A stretch of 64,000 nucleotides of DNA, taken from the NCBI GenBank assembly GCA_030247885.1, contig JAPDRO010000001.1, positions 186,001-250,000 on the forward strand. Reading direction: 5' to 3'. Both the position numbers and the translations under genes were made by a program. The notes under the pieces were generated by a model, which was not told where the DNA came from, did not search any database, and was given only the letters and a program-made list of their open reading frames with translations. Shown one piece after another: positions 13,057 through 24,262 of the stretch; position 1 is the stretch's first letter, and the number at the start of each line of letters is the position of its first letter. Source of the DNA: Taxawa tesnikishii (nom. ined.). Lineage: Eukaryota > Ascomycota > Dothideomycetes > Dothideales.

Positions 13057-14013
13057 TGAGGAAAAGAAGATGGGCACATCGTTTTCCTTGCACTATTTTT
13101 TGTTTCTTCTTTGGGTCACTTATCCTCCCCTTGCGTTCTTTGCCTCCCTTTGGCCGGATTGGGGATACGATGTCACGATGGCGATGTGCGAAATGATAGA
13201 TATACCCTGGGCCTTGTGCGGACGATAGTTCTATATAAGCCCTTTGTTTCTCCCTTCCCAACTGGTGTTTACAACCGCGCTCGCGTCGCCTTTCTTTGCC
13301 CCGTTCGCTCCTTTTAGCCGTCCATCTCTCAGAGAGGGGCTTTCATCGAGCAGTAGCATCAGTCATGCCAGAGTGTGTCATGTAAAAAGAAGAAGAAGAA
13401 GAAGAAGAAGAAGAAACAGGACCGGAACTGTTTTTGCTTACAGAACTCGAACCGTTGTCCCGGAAGTATACGCGTCCTGTACACTTTGTTGGTAACATCT
13501 CTGCGGCGCTGATTCGCGTAGTCCCTTTTTCCGCCAGCACACCGCCGCCCGAATCATGCAGGCCCTCGCACCACTTCGACCTCGAACCCCCGTTTCGGGG
13601 GAGGGACCGTGATGGAGCTCGATCAGCCACGGCAAAATTTTCCTACGAGTGAACACTTCCACGTACGCTCCGTTTCAAACTTACAGAACCCCCGACTCCG
13701 CAGCTGCCGGGTCAGGTGTCCAGTGTACCTGCTTCAAAGCTTTCCTGAGTTAGGAGGAGAACAAACACAACCAGTCATGCAGGTCACACGGCGCTTTTAT
13801 AGCATATGCCAGACGGGAGTCTGAGACATGCCGAGTCCCGTGTCTTCGTGCTTAGAATCAAGAACTGTGGGAGCAGCCTGCACGGACAAGCCATGAATAC
13901 TCGTATCCGTATTAGATTAGATTATGAATCACAGGCAGAAAACGCCTAAGCGTAACGCCCTTCTTTCCAACCCCTGCGCCTTCGGGCACATCCAGACCAT
14001 CAACGGAAAAAAA
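13057..14013. other. convergent intergenic region
   Basis: This is 3' flank of two convergent zinc-finger genes. It contains a TATATAAG sequence at 13232-13239 and a GAA trinucleotide run at 13385-13416. I see no supported gene. Confidence 0.45.
13385..13416. repeat. GAA microsatellite
   Basis: About ten AAG/GAA triplets in tandem in noncoding sequence. Confidence 0.9.
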
Positions 14014-16656
14014 TCAGATGTTCCCATCTTGCAACAAAACCTTCAACTTGGCCAGCTTGTCCTCGCATTTCGCCTCCATGCGCATGGCGACGTCGACGCT
14101 GTCCTTTTGCTGATGAGCAACTGAGCCACGAGCCAGAAGTTGTGTGCCATCTGATGGAACCCCTTGGCGGCCCACTCCTGGCTCGGAACTCTGCTGCGCA
14201 ACGCCATCCAGAGCGAGCGCCACCGTGCAAGCGCACCTTTGATGGCCATGATTGTCGGATCCTCTGTCTGGCTCGGTTGGATTCTGCGGATGCGCTGGAG
14301 AGGGATGGAGAGGGTCATGTGGGTGTTGATGAAGGCGTAAAGGACTGTCGTAACGGTCAGAACGGGAAGCCTTGATCGATTTGCGAGGAAAGAGGGATGG
14401 GCAGCCATACCGTGTATCAAGACGTTCATGTCGAGAACCGTCAAACTGAGTTGCTCAATAGAGTTCACAGCACCTACGTCTTGGGACGGAGGTCGAGGAG
14501 TGTTGGTACCTGATGGATGCGATTCTGCCTGACCAAGGAACAGCTGCTCGAAAGCTTGGTGGATGGTGATCCCTCGACTGAAGCGGAATGACTCCTCTGT
14601 AAAGGGGTTGGGGGCTTCGAAGATAGACTCGGCGCATGGAAGATCGCAGTCAAGCTCACTTAATGTCAAACGGCCGGGATAATTCTGATAGAAAGCAAAG
14701 GCGCAGTCCATCAGCCAGATGATGTTCATTGTGCTGTAATTGCACGTTAGCACAGCGCCCAAGAGGCGTTGTAAGGAAATGTCGTACCGTATCCGCGACT
14801 CTTTCTCAATCCAAAAGCTCTGACTTATCCGATCTTCTGGCAGTTGACGCGAGCGAGGCAGGTCAATTTTCCGAGCAACCTATAGTGTGTCAGTAGAAGT
14901 TGATGTTTTAAGGAGCACGGACACTGACCTTGATGATTTCGCTAAACCGAGTTTCCATGGCCCGATTCTTTGCCCTTCTGTTGCCGGCCCAGTACTGAAG
15001 GACGACTATGAGGTAGGCTGCCTGGAACTCCTGGAACTGCAAAGGAGATATGGCATCACTCGGAATCTCGGTGCCACTATATGCACACCTCATCTCGTGC
15101 TCAGGCGCGAACAGCCCCGTTGAGAAGACCGCCAACTCGGCTACATCTAGTAGCTTCTTCGCCGCATGGACTGTTGTCTCGTGATGGGAGTACAGAGCAC
15201 CCATCAGCGCTACCACCAGCAGAAGTGGCGTTTGCGCAGTCTTTGGATTGAATGAAGGAGGATGTATGATCTGGCAATTAGGGTGCCAGAACTTGAAATA
15301 CATCTTGACGCATTTCCGGATGTTCCGGGTAGTGAAGAGAGAATGCATGCTGGCTGTGAGCTGTTCGTGCTCCTCGGCACTGATGCTTCCCTCGCCAGTA
15401 GCCAAGGTCTGCATTGCTGTCATCAAGAACTGCAGCAAAGCAGACTCATATAAGCTCCGAGACTCGGAAGGGGAGCTTCAGTGCAAGGAGTCATCATAGT
15501 GAGCGGCTGGTCATCGGGCAGGAGGATCGGGTCGTACACAAAGCCTTCTCCAAAGATATCTTGCGAGTATTTCTGGGCGCTCTCGAAAGGTCCACTGAAG
15601 AAATCCATGAATGAGTCGTCGAAGAATGTTAAGTGCAAAGCCTCGGCGTCCAGCGAGAAGGGTGCGTCTTCAACAGCGGTCCCTGGACGTGACAGTGGGC
15701 TAGGAGGTCTTGTGATTTCTGCGTCCTTGGGATGTTGCGTGCACTTGCCTCGATGACGGTTGATGCAGAGGGGAAGTGGAAGCCTTCCATGAAGCTGTCG
15801 GTTCCGGCATTGAGGAGAAACTTGATCGAACCGAGTTCGGAAGACCGCTCATATTCGGCAGGACGGGGAACGCTCGCTGTCGGATCACTGTAAGTGAATG
15901 CTCGCGAGATTCATGAAGCTTCCCGGACTTACCACTTGGATTTGCATTTGTTGTCGCATTTGCACCTGTGCTTGTGCTTGCGCTTGCGGTTGTGCTGGTG
16001 CCAGTGCTTGCGCTTGCGGTTGTGCTTGCAGGCGACTGGCTTGTCTTGATTTTCTTTCGAGGCGGCTGGCATGCGACTCTTCTTTTCTGGCAGGTATCGC
16101 AGGGATCGCCTCCATCGCAGCGGAGTTTCATCGAGGTACACTTTGGCCAAATCAGCGACGAATCCACTGGCTTGGTGACGCATGGACCACTATACCGCTT
16201 CACAAGCATGGCGTCGTCTCCCTCTTTGATCAGATTCTGGGATGGGGTTGTCGCCTCTCTTCGGGCAGCTGGAATAATGATCGCGCAAGTTGTCACTTCT
16301 CAGGTTAGCTGTATTCGTGCTGAGCTAATGCGAGTACGCACCATCTGGAGAAAGCCTCGTTGCAGAAGACACACGCATAGGGCTTCAAACCGGAATCTGA
16401 TGCTTGTAAGCGACTCCTCGATGCATTTTAATAAGCGTCTCGCAACATCGTTGTTGGACGTCTTCGTGGACGACAACGTACGGCGAAGATGGTGTCTTTT
16501 GAGATGGTCAATCCGGGAAAAGCTCCTTTGGCAAATGGAACAGTGGAGCTGCTTCTGGTTCGATGGCTTCCTTCCGTCCTGGTTGTCAATCGGGGAGGAC
16601 TGCATGATTGCCTGCGGCTTCTCCGGGGAGGGAGCACCAGATGAATTCAACAACAT
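14014..16656 (-). CDS. transcription factor with C2H2 and Zn2Cys6 fingers
   Basis: The order of domains is two C2H2-like fingers (CSICQRSFSRIDHLKRH; then CVFCNEAFSR continued across an intron by DNLRDHYSSC), a Zn(II)2Cys6 cluster (HACEA|CTSMKLRCDGGDPC DTCQKRRVAC, spanning an intron), a Ser/Thr-rich linker, and a C-terminal fungal transcription-factor homology region with YFKFWHPNCQIIHPPSF, LVVALMGALYS and FQAAYLIVVLQYWAG. Introns have donors GTACGT, GTGCGT, GTATAG, GTAAGT, GTCAGT and GTACGA. Three frame changes without splice sites, near 15748, at 15470-15473 (C4 on this strand) and at 14105-14108 (A4), each fit a missing base. The last restores the end VLLQDGNI at 14014. DNA target unknown. 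Confidence 0.8.
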
Positions 16657-19378
16657 GCAAGCCTCGAAAGTAAATTTGGATGAACGTCAGACCGTGCGTA
16701 TACGGTGATACCGGTGACCCGGTTCTTCGGGGTGATGGTTGCAAACTGTTGTCGCCGCTCCTGTCGCCGCCCGCTCTCTTCTGTCGCCGGCGGAAGGGAA
16801 GAGGAACGATTGAGAGACAGCCGGGGACCTTTTCGGCGAACCCCGCACTTTTAGAGCGGCTGTCGGACTTCTTGGTAGCCGGCAAACCAGACTTTTACGA
16901 AGTCGCTCGATCAGCCTCTTCGTCGGGGAGACGAGTGCCAGGCTCAATCGAGGAAGGTGCTGAAAGCGATTCAGTGCTAAGATCATCCATCTCCGCACTG
17001 CCCCGCACCTCCAAACGGAATGCCGTAAATGTCTCAGGGACCTCGAATCCATCTCATTTATGGGGATTTTACCTTTTGGCAGTGTACGGTTCGAACGGAA
17101 GGAAGAGCTGCATTATTTCTGCATATTTGACGTTGCTTGTTGTACTCTACCGCTTCTTCTCAGTCATAGCCAGCCCGTTTTTATCAACCTCAGTGCTCCC
17201 ATGCATCAGTCAGCTTAGCTTCAATCCTGCCGTTGTGGACGTATGCAGTATGCGTAAGACATTGCTGCCACAAGAGTCACGGCGTTGGCGAGGCGCTATG
17301 GATACGCGAGTTTACGCCGGGTTGCTCTCCTGGAACTAGGGCTCATGTACAGAAGCCGATCGGCTATCATGATCCGAGCGACCTCCAAAGGCCCCGAATT
17401 ATCTGTCTGCTTTTGCCACGGAAAATGGATCGACGGCCTATACTCGGATCCGTGCATACTGCGAGTAGGGATTTTCAACTCTGGCATGTGCTGAATGGCT
17501 GTACCCGTCGAATTTGCCAAGAGCCCTGGAGCGTTTTTCGAATGTGCTCCTGTGATCTATACACATGCATCGTTCAAGGATTACGGCGTAGCAGGTCTGG
17601 ACGTTGTTCTTGCGGGAATTAGTCCTGATCCATGGAAGTCAGTTCACTTGCAATCGGTCTGTGATCTATGGAAGCCAGTTCCAATCCATTCCACCCTCGA
17701 CAAGACCTCTTTGCACCTCTTGCACTTGGTGCGCAGTTACTGACCTTGAAGATATCGAAAATGACAGCATAAGGCGTCTCGAATATCGTCGAGGAAGATC
17801 GTATGATTACAGGCGCACAACAGACGGGTCCCCAGGCGCGCTTGTTGCGTAGGACGTTGATGGCGAGACGGAATCCACACCCTGTGCACAGTATAGATAC
17901 ACGATTGATCTCTGTAGATCAACGCTGACACATGCAGTTTGTTCGGGACATACTGGATATGGAAAGTGCTATTCCACCGGAAGACGGTCTAGAAGATGAA
18001 ACACAACATCTTGGATACAAAACAAGCCGTCCAGCGCTCAAGAATGCGCTCCATCACCTAGCCTCTCCCCTTTCTGCTACTCTCAGATTCTCAATCTGCA
18101 GTTCGCCTTGCCACACTAGCCCCAAATCAGCCACAACTTCAGCAATGAATGCGCCTCAGAAACATACCTGCCAGACCTCGCAATCTCTTTCGGGGAATAC
18201 ATATTCGAATTCCGTGAAAGGAGCGGTGTGGGTGGAACACCTTGCTTTAGCTGCGATAGGTCCCTTTCCAGAGTAAGGGGAGCTTCCACCGGTCAGCCGT
18301 AGGGATCCTGAGTCGCCCACGAAGGTTTGCGAGCACTAGATGGAGTGACTTACAAGAAAGCGATAAGGTGACAGCGGAATGCAGTGGTAGAAGATCTGCC
18401 ATGTAAAGAAGCAGTTCAGCCAAAGAAAGAATGGTGAAATCTGGCGTAGTAGGTGATCCCTTTGACACGACGGAATATGGACAACCCATGTTGAAGCGAC
18501 AGCAGGTGATGTCTTGGAATGCTGGAAAGGAAAGATCGAAGCACGAGGCGACTACCTACTCTCTAGGCTGTCGACAGCACATTAAATACACGCTCGCTGC
18601 GGTCTTGCATACGTGGCTCTTCTGAAGTATAGATGGTTCCACAGTGCTGGCAAACTCAATGGAAGGTTCATTAGTGCGGTCAATACCCAAATGGTCTGAG
18701 CGGGAGGTTATCATGTCTGGTCATGACACTCAGGAAAAGCAAATCCTGTGGATCCGACTTGGCTAGTTTTCTGCGAGCCATTGCCAGGAGAGCCCCTCTC
18801 GACTGTCTTACTATTCTGCTGCCGCATCTGGCGAGTTGGGAACGGATTCGAAGGTCAAGACTGGGAAAGCGTGCTTAGTTCTTGTGTAGTGGAGGCTGTG
18901 AGCAATTATTTACGCGGTAGCTCTGAACTGTAGTCATCTTCTTCCGGACTTGTAGGTAGTCGAAGTCATGTATCCATGTTGAGCGTAGAGTAGGTAGATC
19001 ACTGGCGGCTGAGCACGCTGTGTGTAAGCATGTGCTTGAGGTGCGAAATAACGACGAGTGATTGGCCATGCATCTCTCAGGCTCATTCTAGTGAAGCACC
19101 GCTGCGATAGCATGACTGGTTGTGTTGTGTCACACAAGTCACAACCGATGGTTGTTGTTACGCGGGGAGTTTTATATAGGAACAGAAAGTGTTGCAGTGA
19201 CGATAGCATTTATTTCACTTAACGCGTCAATACTGCGACGTGATTGGCTGTCGCGCTTTGTTAGTGTGTTACCGTGCACCAATGTATTGTAAACATTCAC
19301 AGTTGCCTATTAGAAAATCCCCTACTTTCCCTACTTTGACCACAATCTTGCAAACCGAACGTACCCAACTACGCAAAC
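16657..19378. other. 2.7 kb gene-poor region
   Basis: I find no convincing gene. The first several hundred bases are the 5' flank of the dual-finger regulator. Around 17635-17690 two related segments containing ATCCATGGAAGTCAGTT and ATCTATGGAAGCCAGTT lie in tandem. A fragment resembling an F-box start lies at 18247-18489 on the minus strand. TTTTATATAGG at 19170-19180 could act as a TATA element for the gene starting at 19379. Confidence 0.45.
18247..18489 (-). pseudogene. possible F-box protein fragment
   Basis: The first part of this open frame contains ILSLAELLLYMADLLPLHS and AVTLSLSCKSLHLVLA. This resembles the start of fungal F-box proteins, which usually read Leu-Pro-x-Glu, a hydrophobic helix, then a Ser/Cys-rich turn. 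I can find no continuation, so it is either a relic or a chance likeness. Confidence 0.25.
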
Positions 19379-21204
19379 ATGGCTGGACGAGGGAATGAAG
19401 CTCCCATGGACTTTGAATACCAGAACGGCACCGGTCCCATGGACGCCCGCTCGCCATTCGCTCAACTCAGTGGTAACGCTCAGCGTAATCAGTCCGACAA
19501 CTCGGCGAAGAAGCGTAAATCCACCTCTCCGTTCCTAAGTGGAACAAGAACAAGTACTGAAGCAAGCACAGGTGGATGGAGCAGTGTGTTCAGCAGCAGT
19601 AACTCTCCCACCAAATCCTTCCCCAGCCTCCGCGAACCAGCCTCGCAACCACATTTCTTCAACCAACCTGCTATCCCATCCTCGCCTAACAAGTCTCTGC
19701 CTGCACTTCCCACCAACGCGCGTGACCCACTCTTTCATACACCACGGAAACTCGACTACGACTTTGCGTCCTCGCCCGAGCAGACGCCCAAATCGCTCGA
19801 GCACAACGATAGCGACGCGACGCCTGATGGAATGGGATTACGAGGTGCTATGTCGAGATTCGATATCGGAAGTAAGCCTGTCTTCAGCGCAAACACCGGA
19901 AGTCCGAATAGGAAAGACAAGGACCCGGGCCGACGAGACACATTCTTCGGTAGATTAGGGTTCGGCAGATCGCCAGTGAGTGGGAAGGGAGCAATCGCGA
20001 AGGAGCCTTACAGTCATACGATGGAGAAGCGGATCAAGAAGAAAAGAAGTCAAGATGCCCAGAGGGAGAGACGGAAGCAGCTGCAGAAACACGTCGATGA
20101 ATCAGATCTCGAGTCTGGATTGTCAGATATGGAAGGCGGACGTACAGGCCACGAGCTCGTGAAGCGGAAAGGGACGACGGCGGCTCGCAAGACGAGTGCG
20201 AACAGAGTACCGCAAGAAGACATAAGCACGACGGCACCACCACCGCAAAAGCAACAACAGGAGAAGGGGCCACACTTTGTGTACAGCTTCTTCGCCTTCC
20301 TAAACCAGCACCCAAACCTCCCACACATTCTCTCGTACTGGGCACAACTCGCACTCAACGTCTTCTTCATGAGCGGGATCATCTACATCGCGTACTCATT
20401 CTGGTCAACCATCCGCTCGGACGTGGACAAGAAGTCTTACGAAGCGATTGCAGAGATCCTAGCCGAGATGAAGGTATGCGCAGATCAGTGGACGCAGAAC
20501 AGGTGTGACCCCGACACGCGGGTACCCGCGATGGAGGTCGTATGCAACAATTGGGAGAAATGCATGAACCGGGACCCCAACAGCGTGGGCAGAGCGAAGG
20601 TCAGCGCGCACACGTTCGCCGAGATCTTTAACAGCTTCATCGAGCCGATCAGCTACAAAGCTATGGTATGTCTTATCTCTCTCTCTCTCTCTCTTTCCAT
20701 GTCGTCCCTAACGTGTCCTGTTTCCGAACCCGTGTCTTTTGGTGTCCTTAACCTCCCATCACCCTTCCCTTTCCCTGAGAAACCCACGAATAGCTAGCCT
20801 CGCGTCTCAAGCGCGAGGAAGACGAACGCCGACAGATGGCTTTGCGCACCTGCGAGCACCCCGCCGATGATCAAGTCGTTGAGTACCGCTGGTAATCAAA
20901 CATAGAACTAACAGACCCCCAGATCTTCTCCCTCATCCTCGTCTTCGGCTGCGTCGGCGTGTCCAATCTTGCCTTCAGCATCTTCCGCGACAAGACAGCC
21001 GCCGCACAAGCCGCGAGTGCGGGCGCAAGCCACCACCACTACTACAGCGCACCCGTACTCCCGACGCCACAGCGCCAGTTCAGCGGCCCGATAGAGGGAT
21101 ATTGGACACCGCACCACAACAATCTGGGTCTCGAGCCCGCCCCGAGTCAGGGGTACGGCCAGATTGAGGGGCAGGGCAGCCCAATTAGGCGGTTGCAGTA
21201 CTGA
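19379..21204 (+). CDS. Brl1/Brr6 nuclear-envelope protein
   Basis: Brl1/Brr6 proteins act in nuclear pore assembly and nuclear-membrane lipid homeostasis. Exon 1 (19379-20665) has about 300 residues of Ser/Pro/Lys-rich nucleoplasmic sequence, then PHFVYSFFAFLNQHPNLPHI, a membrane segment (ALNVFFMSGIIYIAYSFW), and the lumenal part with the paired cysteines expected of the disulphide-containing domain (KVCADQW, NRCDPD, VVCNNWEKCMN). Exon 2 (20923-21204) supplies the second membrane segment (IFSLILVFGCVGVSNLAFS) and a Pro/Gln/Tyr-rich tail ending SPIRRLQY. The intron, 20666-20922, is unusually long for this locus and contains a CT microsatellite and an open segment that could be an alternative terminal exon. 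Confidence 0.9.
20676..20694. repeat. CT microsatellite in intron
   Basis: About nine CT dinucleotides follow the 5' splice site of the Brl1/Brr6 intron. Confidence 0.85.
20794..20895 (+). other. possible alternative terminal exon of Brl1/Brr6 gene
   Basis: Inside the intron, an acceptor (CACGAATAG, ending at 20793) opens a phase-matched 34-codon segment with a charged peptide (RLKREEDERRQMALRTC) that ends at TAA 20893-20895. Splicing to it would replace the second membrane segment by a short hydrophilic tail. It may be chance. Confidence 0.3.
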
Positions 21205-21458
21205 TCTTGTTGCCTTTTTGTCGTCGGAGAGCTGAACAGGGTTCAAATTGGCATTGCATCCGAACGGGCTGTGGCATTCTTCGGAGTCGGTTTTTCGTAA
21301 AGGGGTTCAGCTGCTTGGAATGAATGAACTGTCCGGATCTGGAGTGTCATGATTGCAGCATAGCGTAGGCGTAGTCCAGCATCCGAAACGATATCTTCTG
21401 ACAATCAATCCGTGTCCTTCATCCGTGCAGTCATCATACCGTGAACTCACCAACTCTC

Positions 21459-22935
21459 TCACAACCCGCCAACCCTCCTCTCCCGAAACTGCCTCGCCAC
21501 CCAACCAGAACCGTACTCCATATACTCCTCCTTCGTAACACTAAGCTTCCTCCTCACCTCGCCGTCACTCCCCAACCTCGCCCCACCCATCCACGTACTC
21601 CGCACGGGATCCTCGGCCCTGCGCACCCTGACTTCCGTCCCGGCGTCCGCCATGCTGCGAATCTCGTTCTCGAGCCTCGTCACAAACCCGGGGATCAGCG
21701 CATTCCCGCCCACGCAGACGACATTGGCCAGGAAAGCGGCGTGCAGGGAGGTCGGCAGGGCGGCAAGGGATTGGAAGACGGTACCCGGTAGACCGGCGTA
21801 AGGGGCCGAGAGCAGGGAGGGGGTAAAGAGCGTCTCGGGGACGGTGAAGCGCTCGTTCGCGAGCGGGAAGACTTCTTCCGCGTGAGCGCCTGGGGCTAGC
21901 GATTGCGAGACGCCCAAGCGTGCCATTCTCGCTGCGTGGCTGGCGTCGTGTGGACGCGTGAAGCCGCGTGTGGTGTGCTCGTAGTCCGGTAAGACGTAGT
22001 CGAGCGCGATGCTGGGGTCGGGTCGTCTGCGGGCGGATTTGGGACCCCGCCAGCAGGCTTCGAGGGAGCTGGAGAAGGTGGATGAGTCGGGGCAGATGAA
22101 GGATACGTCTTCTTTGATCTGGTTTACTAGGTAGGGTTCTTCGATTAGAGAGAAGTGGCGGAGGGAGATTAGTTCGGCGAGGTAGTTGCTCAAGTGTTTG
22201 CCGCCCAAAGGCAAACGACGGATTGCGGGCTGAATGGGTCGACCTTGGATCAGTGGTGTGATGGTCGTGTGAGAGTAGGAAGAGTCAATCAGGAGGAGGA
22301 GTTCGGTGGGGAGGACTTGAGAAGTGTTGGCCTGAGAGGAGGGTGCTGGGTCGGAGAAGAGGGTGTGGTAGGGGTTGCAAGAGGCCAGTACTGGTGAGAT
22401 GGTACGGTAATAGGACGCGAAACCGAATTCTTCGAAGATGATTTGATCCGTGTTGGTCTGCAATGCCACGGGCGAATTGGACGGTTCTGAGAGGATAAGG
22501 TTGGTTGATCTGGGATCGCACTATATACACATACGCCCTCCAGTCAGTCACAGTCTCCTTCCAAGTTCTAACCCTATACACTACTCTGCCCTCCCTTCCA
22601 CGCACCTTTAGCGGCGCGTTAGCTGAGAAGAACTCGTGCTCCCAAATTGCGCGCTCAGCCTCCCAGTTCACGATATACCCCTTCTCGACCGGCCGTCGGA
22701 AGCCCATTTCCCCAAAGTCGGTGCATTGTGATAGCTGTGAGCCTATGTATGTCTTCCTGTCTCGCGACCGCGCTATGCAGTTCGGTATCACATGGCAGGC
22801 TTGCGCGTCTGGCAAGGTGGAGGGGTCACTGGGCGCGAAACCGGCTTTGATCGTATATGCGCCCGGGTCGATGACGAGAGTGCGTGAACCTATAATCGAG
22901 GACTGCGAATGGGAAGACGATGGACGAGGCGCCAT
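21459..22935 (-). CDS. ARP6: actin-related protein 6
   Basis: Arp6 is a subunit of the SWR1 chromatin-remodelling complex that deposits H2A.Z. Exon 1 (complement 22606-22935) has VIDPGAYTIKAGFA, CHVIPNCIARSRD and RRPVEKGYIVNWEAERAIW. Exon 2 (21459-22518) has LSEPSNSPVALQTN, DQIIFEEFGFASYYR, LLIDSSYSHTTITP, VCVGGNALIPGF and the actin-like tail with STWMGGARLGS. The start ATG 22933-22935 gives a protein near the normal family length of about 460. A frame change at a run of four C (plus-strand 22499-22502), just after CDPRST, adds one base or drops two where the family has Thr-Asn-Leu. It is probably a sequence error. The gene shares a very short promoter with its divergent neighbour. Confidence 0.92.
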
Positions 22936-23122
22936 GAGCGGCGTTGAGTGTGCGGTGCTATAACTAGTGGTCGGTGATGAAGAGAAACAACCTTGATGAA
23001 GCGCGATGATACAGGCGCGGACTCATTCCGCACATAAATTTATATCCCACCTTCCAAATCTTTCCTACTCTTCTACAGTCCACCACACAGTAACTCGACA
23101 TTTCTCACTTAGCTCTGCAGAC
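22936..23122. promoter_or_regulatory. short bidirectional promoter, ARP6 / GCIP-like gene
   Basis: Only 187 bases separate the two divergent start codons, so both promoters and both leaders must lie or overlap here. No TATA box is evident. Confidence 0.6.
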
Positions 23123-24178
23123 ATGGCACCACAATCCGACCTCCGCGCTCTGCTGGATCTCACCGTCTCAACCCGGGCCCTCCTCGCACAATTCCTGACC
23201 TCACTCTCCAGCCCATCAGCCACCAGCACCCTCCCACCGAACCCGCCGAACCCACTGCATGTCCTCCGAGACAGCGCCGCCCTCCTGAAAGCTCAGACGA
23301 CCAAGCTCTCCCTTCTCCTGATCAACAAGCCCTTTACGGCCTCTGCCATAACCAAAGTGCTCAGAGAGATCATGGGCACGGTTCTCCCAGCCATGATGTC
23401 CGGCGTCGAGATCTGCCAGCCCGGAATTTGGGGACGTCTTCTCTCCGCGGAGGCGAAGGTGCGCGTGCGGAACGTCATGAGGGAGATGGACGGCATGGTA
23501 GCTGAGGTGGGTGAGGCGGCGCAGCAGGAACTCTCGGGCAAGGAGAAGAGCGTCAAGAATCGCGATTCGCTGGCCTCGACAGGCGTTGTGTGGGCGGCTT
23601 GCGATCGCGTGACGGAACTTGAGGGACTGGGTGTTGGTGGGTTGGCGGTCAGGAAAGCCGAACAGTATCGTGACACCATCAAGGATGCTATTGAGGAGCT
23701 GAAGGAGTGGGGAGAGGATGACGAAGACGACGAGGAGGGATTTGAGAATGGGGAAAGCGAGGGTGAGGGGGACAGAGACAGTGTTGAAGACATTTTCGCT
23801 GCGGCGAACAGACTTCCAACGGATCGCAAGGATTTGAGGGAGTTATTGGACAAGTCGCTGAATCGGTTGAAAAAGGTCGACATGCTATATGCTGCGCTAA
23901 CCAAACGGAGACTCAAGACCTTCGCACCGGACGTCGCGAGCGAGAAGGCGAATGTGCTCAAGTTGGACGAGTTGATCGACGCGCTGAAGCAGCTTCCTGA
24001 GATTGTGGATGAGCTGGCGAGCGCGTTCTACGATCTCGATACTGATGAGATCAACACGGTACTTCAACGCTGTCTTTCGGAGGCCCGAGACGCAGCAGAG
24101 CTCGTCAAGACGAGCTGGGAGGGCAAGGAGGACGAATTTACAGCCTGGGCCGGCAAATGGATCGAGGCTGTCAAATGA
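23123..24178 (+). CDS. GCIP / cyclin-D1-binding protein 1-like protein
   Basis: A single open exon of 351 residues. The N-terminal half is helical (LRALLDLTVSTRALLAQFL, LREIMGTVLPAMMSGVEICQ, LSAEAKVRVRNVMREMDGM, VWAACDRVTEL). An acidic linker follows near residues 200-225, then a second helical block (LPTDRKDLRELLDKSLNRL, VDMLYAALTKRRL, DELIDALKQLPEIVDELAS). The order and spacing fit the Grap2/cyclin-D-interacting (GCIP, CCNDBP1) family. Animal members bind cyclin D and bHLH factors. The role of the fungal form is not known to me. No introns or frame problems. Confidence 0.82.
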   Translation: MAPQSDLRALLDLTVSTRALLAQFLTSLSSPSATSTLPPNPPNPLHVLRDSAALLKAQTTKLSLLLINKPFTASAITKVLREIMGTVLPAMMSGVEICQPGIWGRLLSAEAKVRVRNVMREMDGMVAEVGEAAQQELSGKEKSVKNRDSLASTGVVWAACDRVTELEGLGVGGLAVRKAEQYRDTIKDAIEELKEWGEDDEDDEEGFENGESEGEGDRDSVEDIFAAANRLPTDRKDLRELLDKSLNRLKKVDMLYAALTKRRLKTFAPDVASEKANVLKLDELIDALKQLPEIVDELASAFYDLDTDEINTVLQRCLSEARDAAELVKTSWEGKEDEFTAWAGKWIEAVK

Positions 24179-24262
24179 GGGTATCCATTGTATCCCACTT
24201 CAACGGCTCTTTCCAATCGTCTCCTTGCGCACATCCTGGTTGATATGGATGAAATCCGATAT

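Noticed and set aside
13560-13650. GGGGGTTCGAG-like segment, also reminiscent of a tRNA T arm
   Set aside because: No complete cloverleaf could be drawn on either strand.
16680-17339. 219-codon plus-strand frame upstream of the dual-finger regulator
   Set aside because: No recognisable motif, no sensible start context, and it covers the promoter of a divergent gene. Likely chance.
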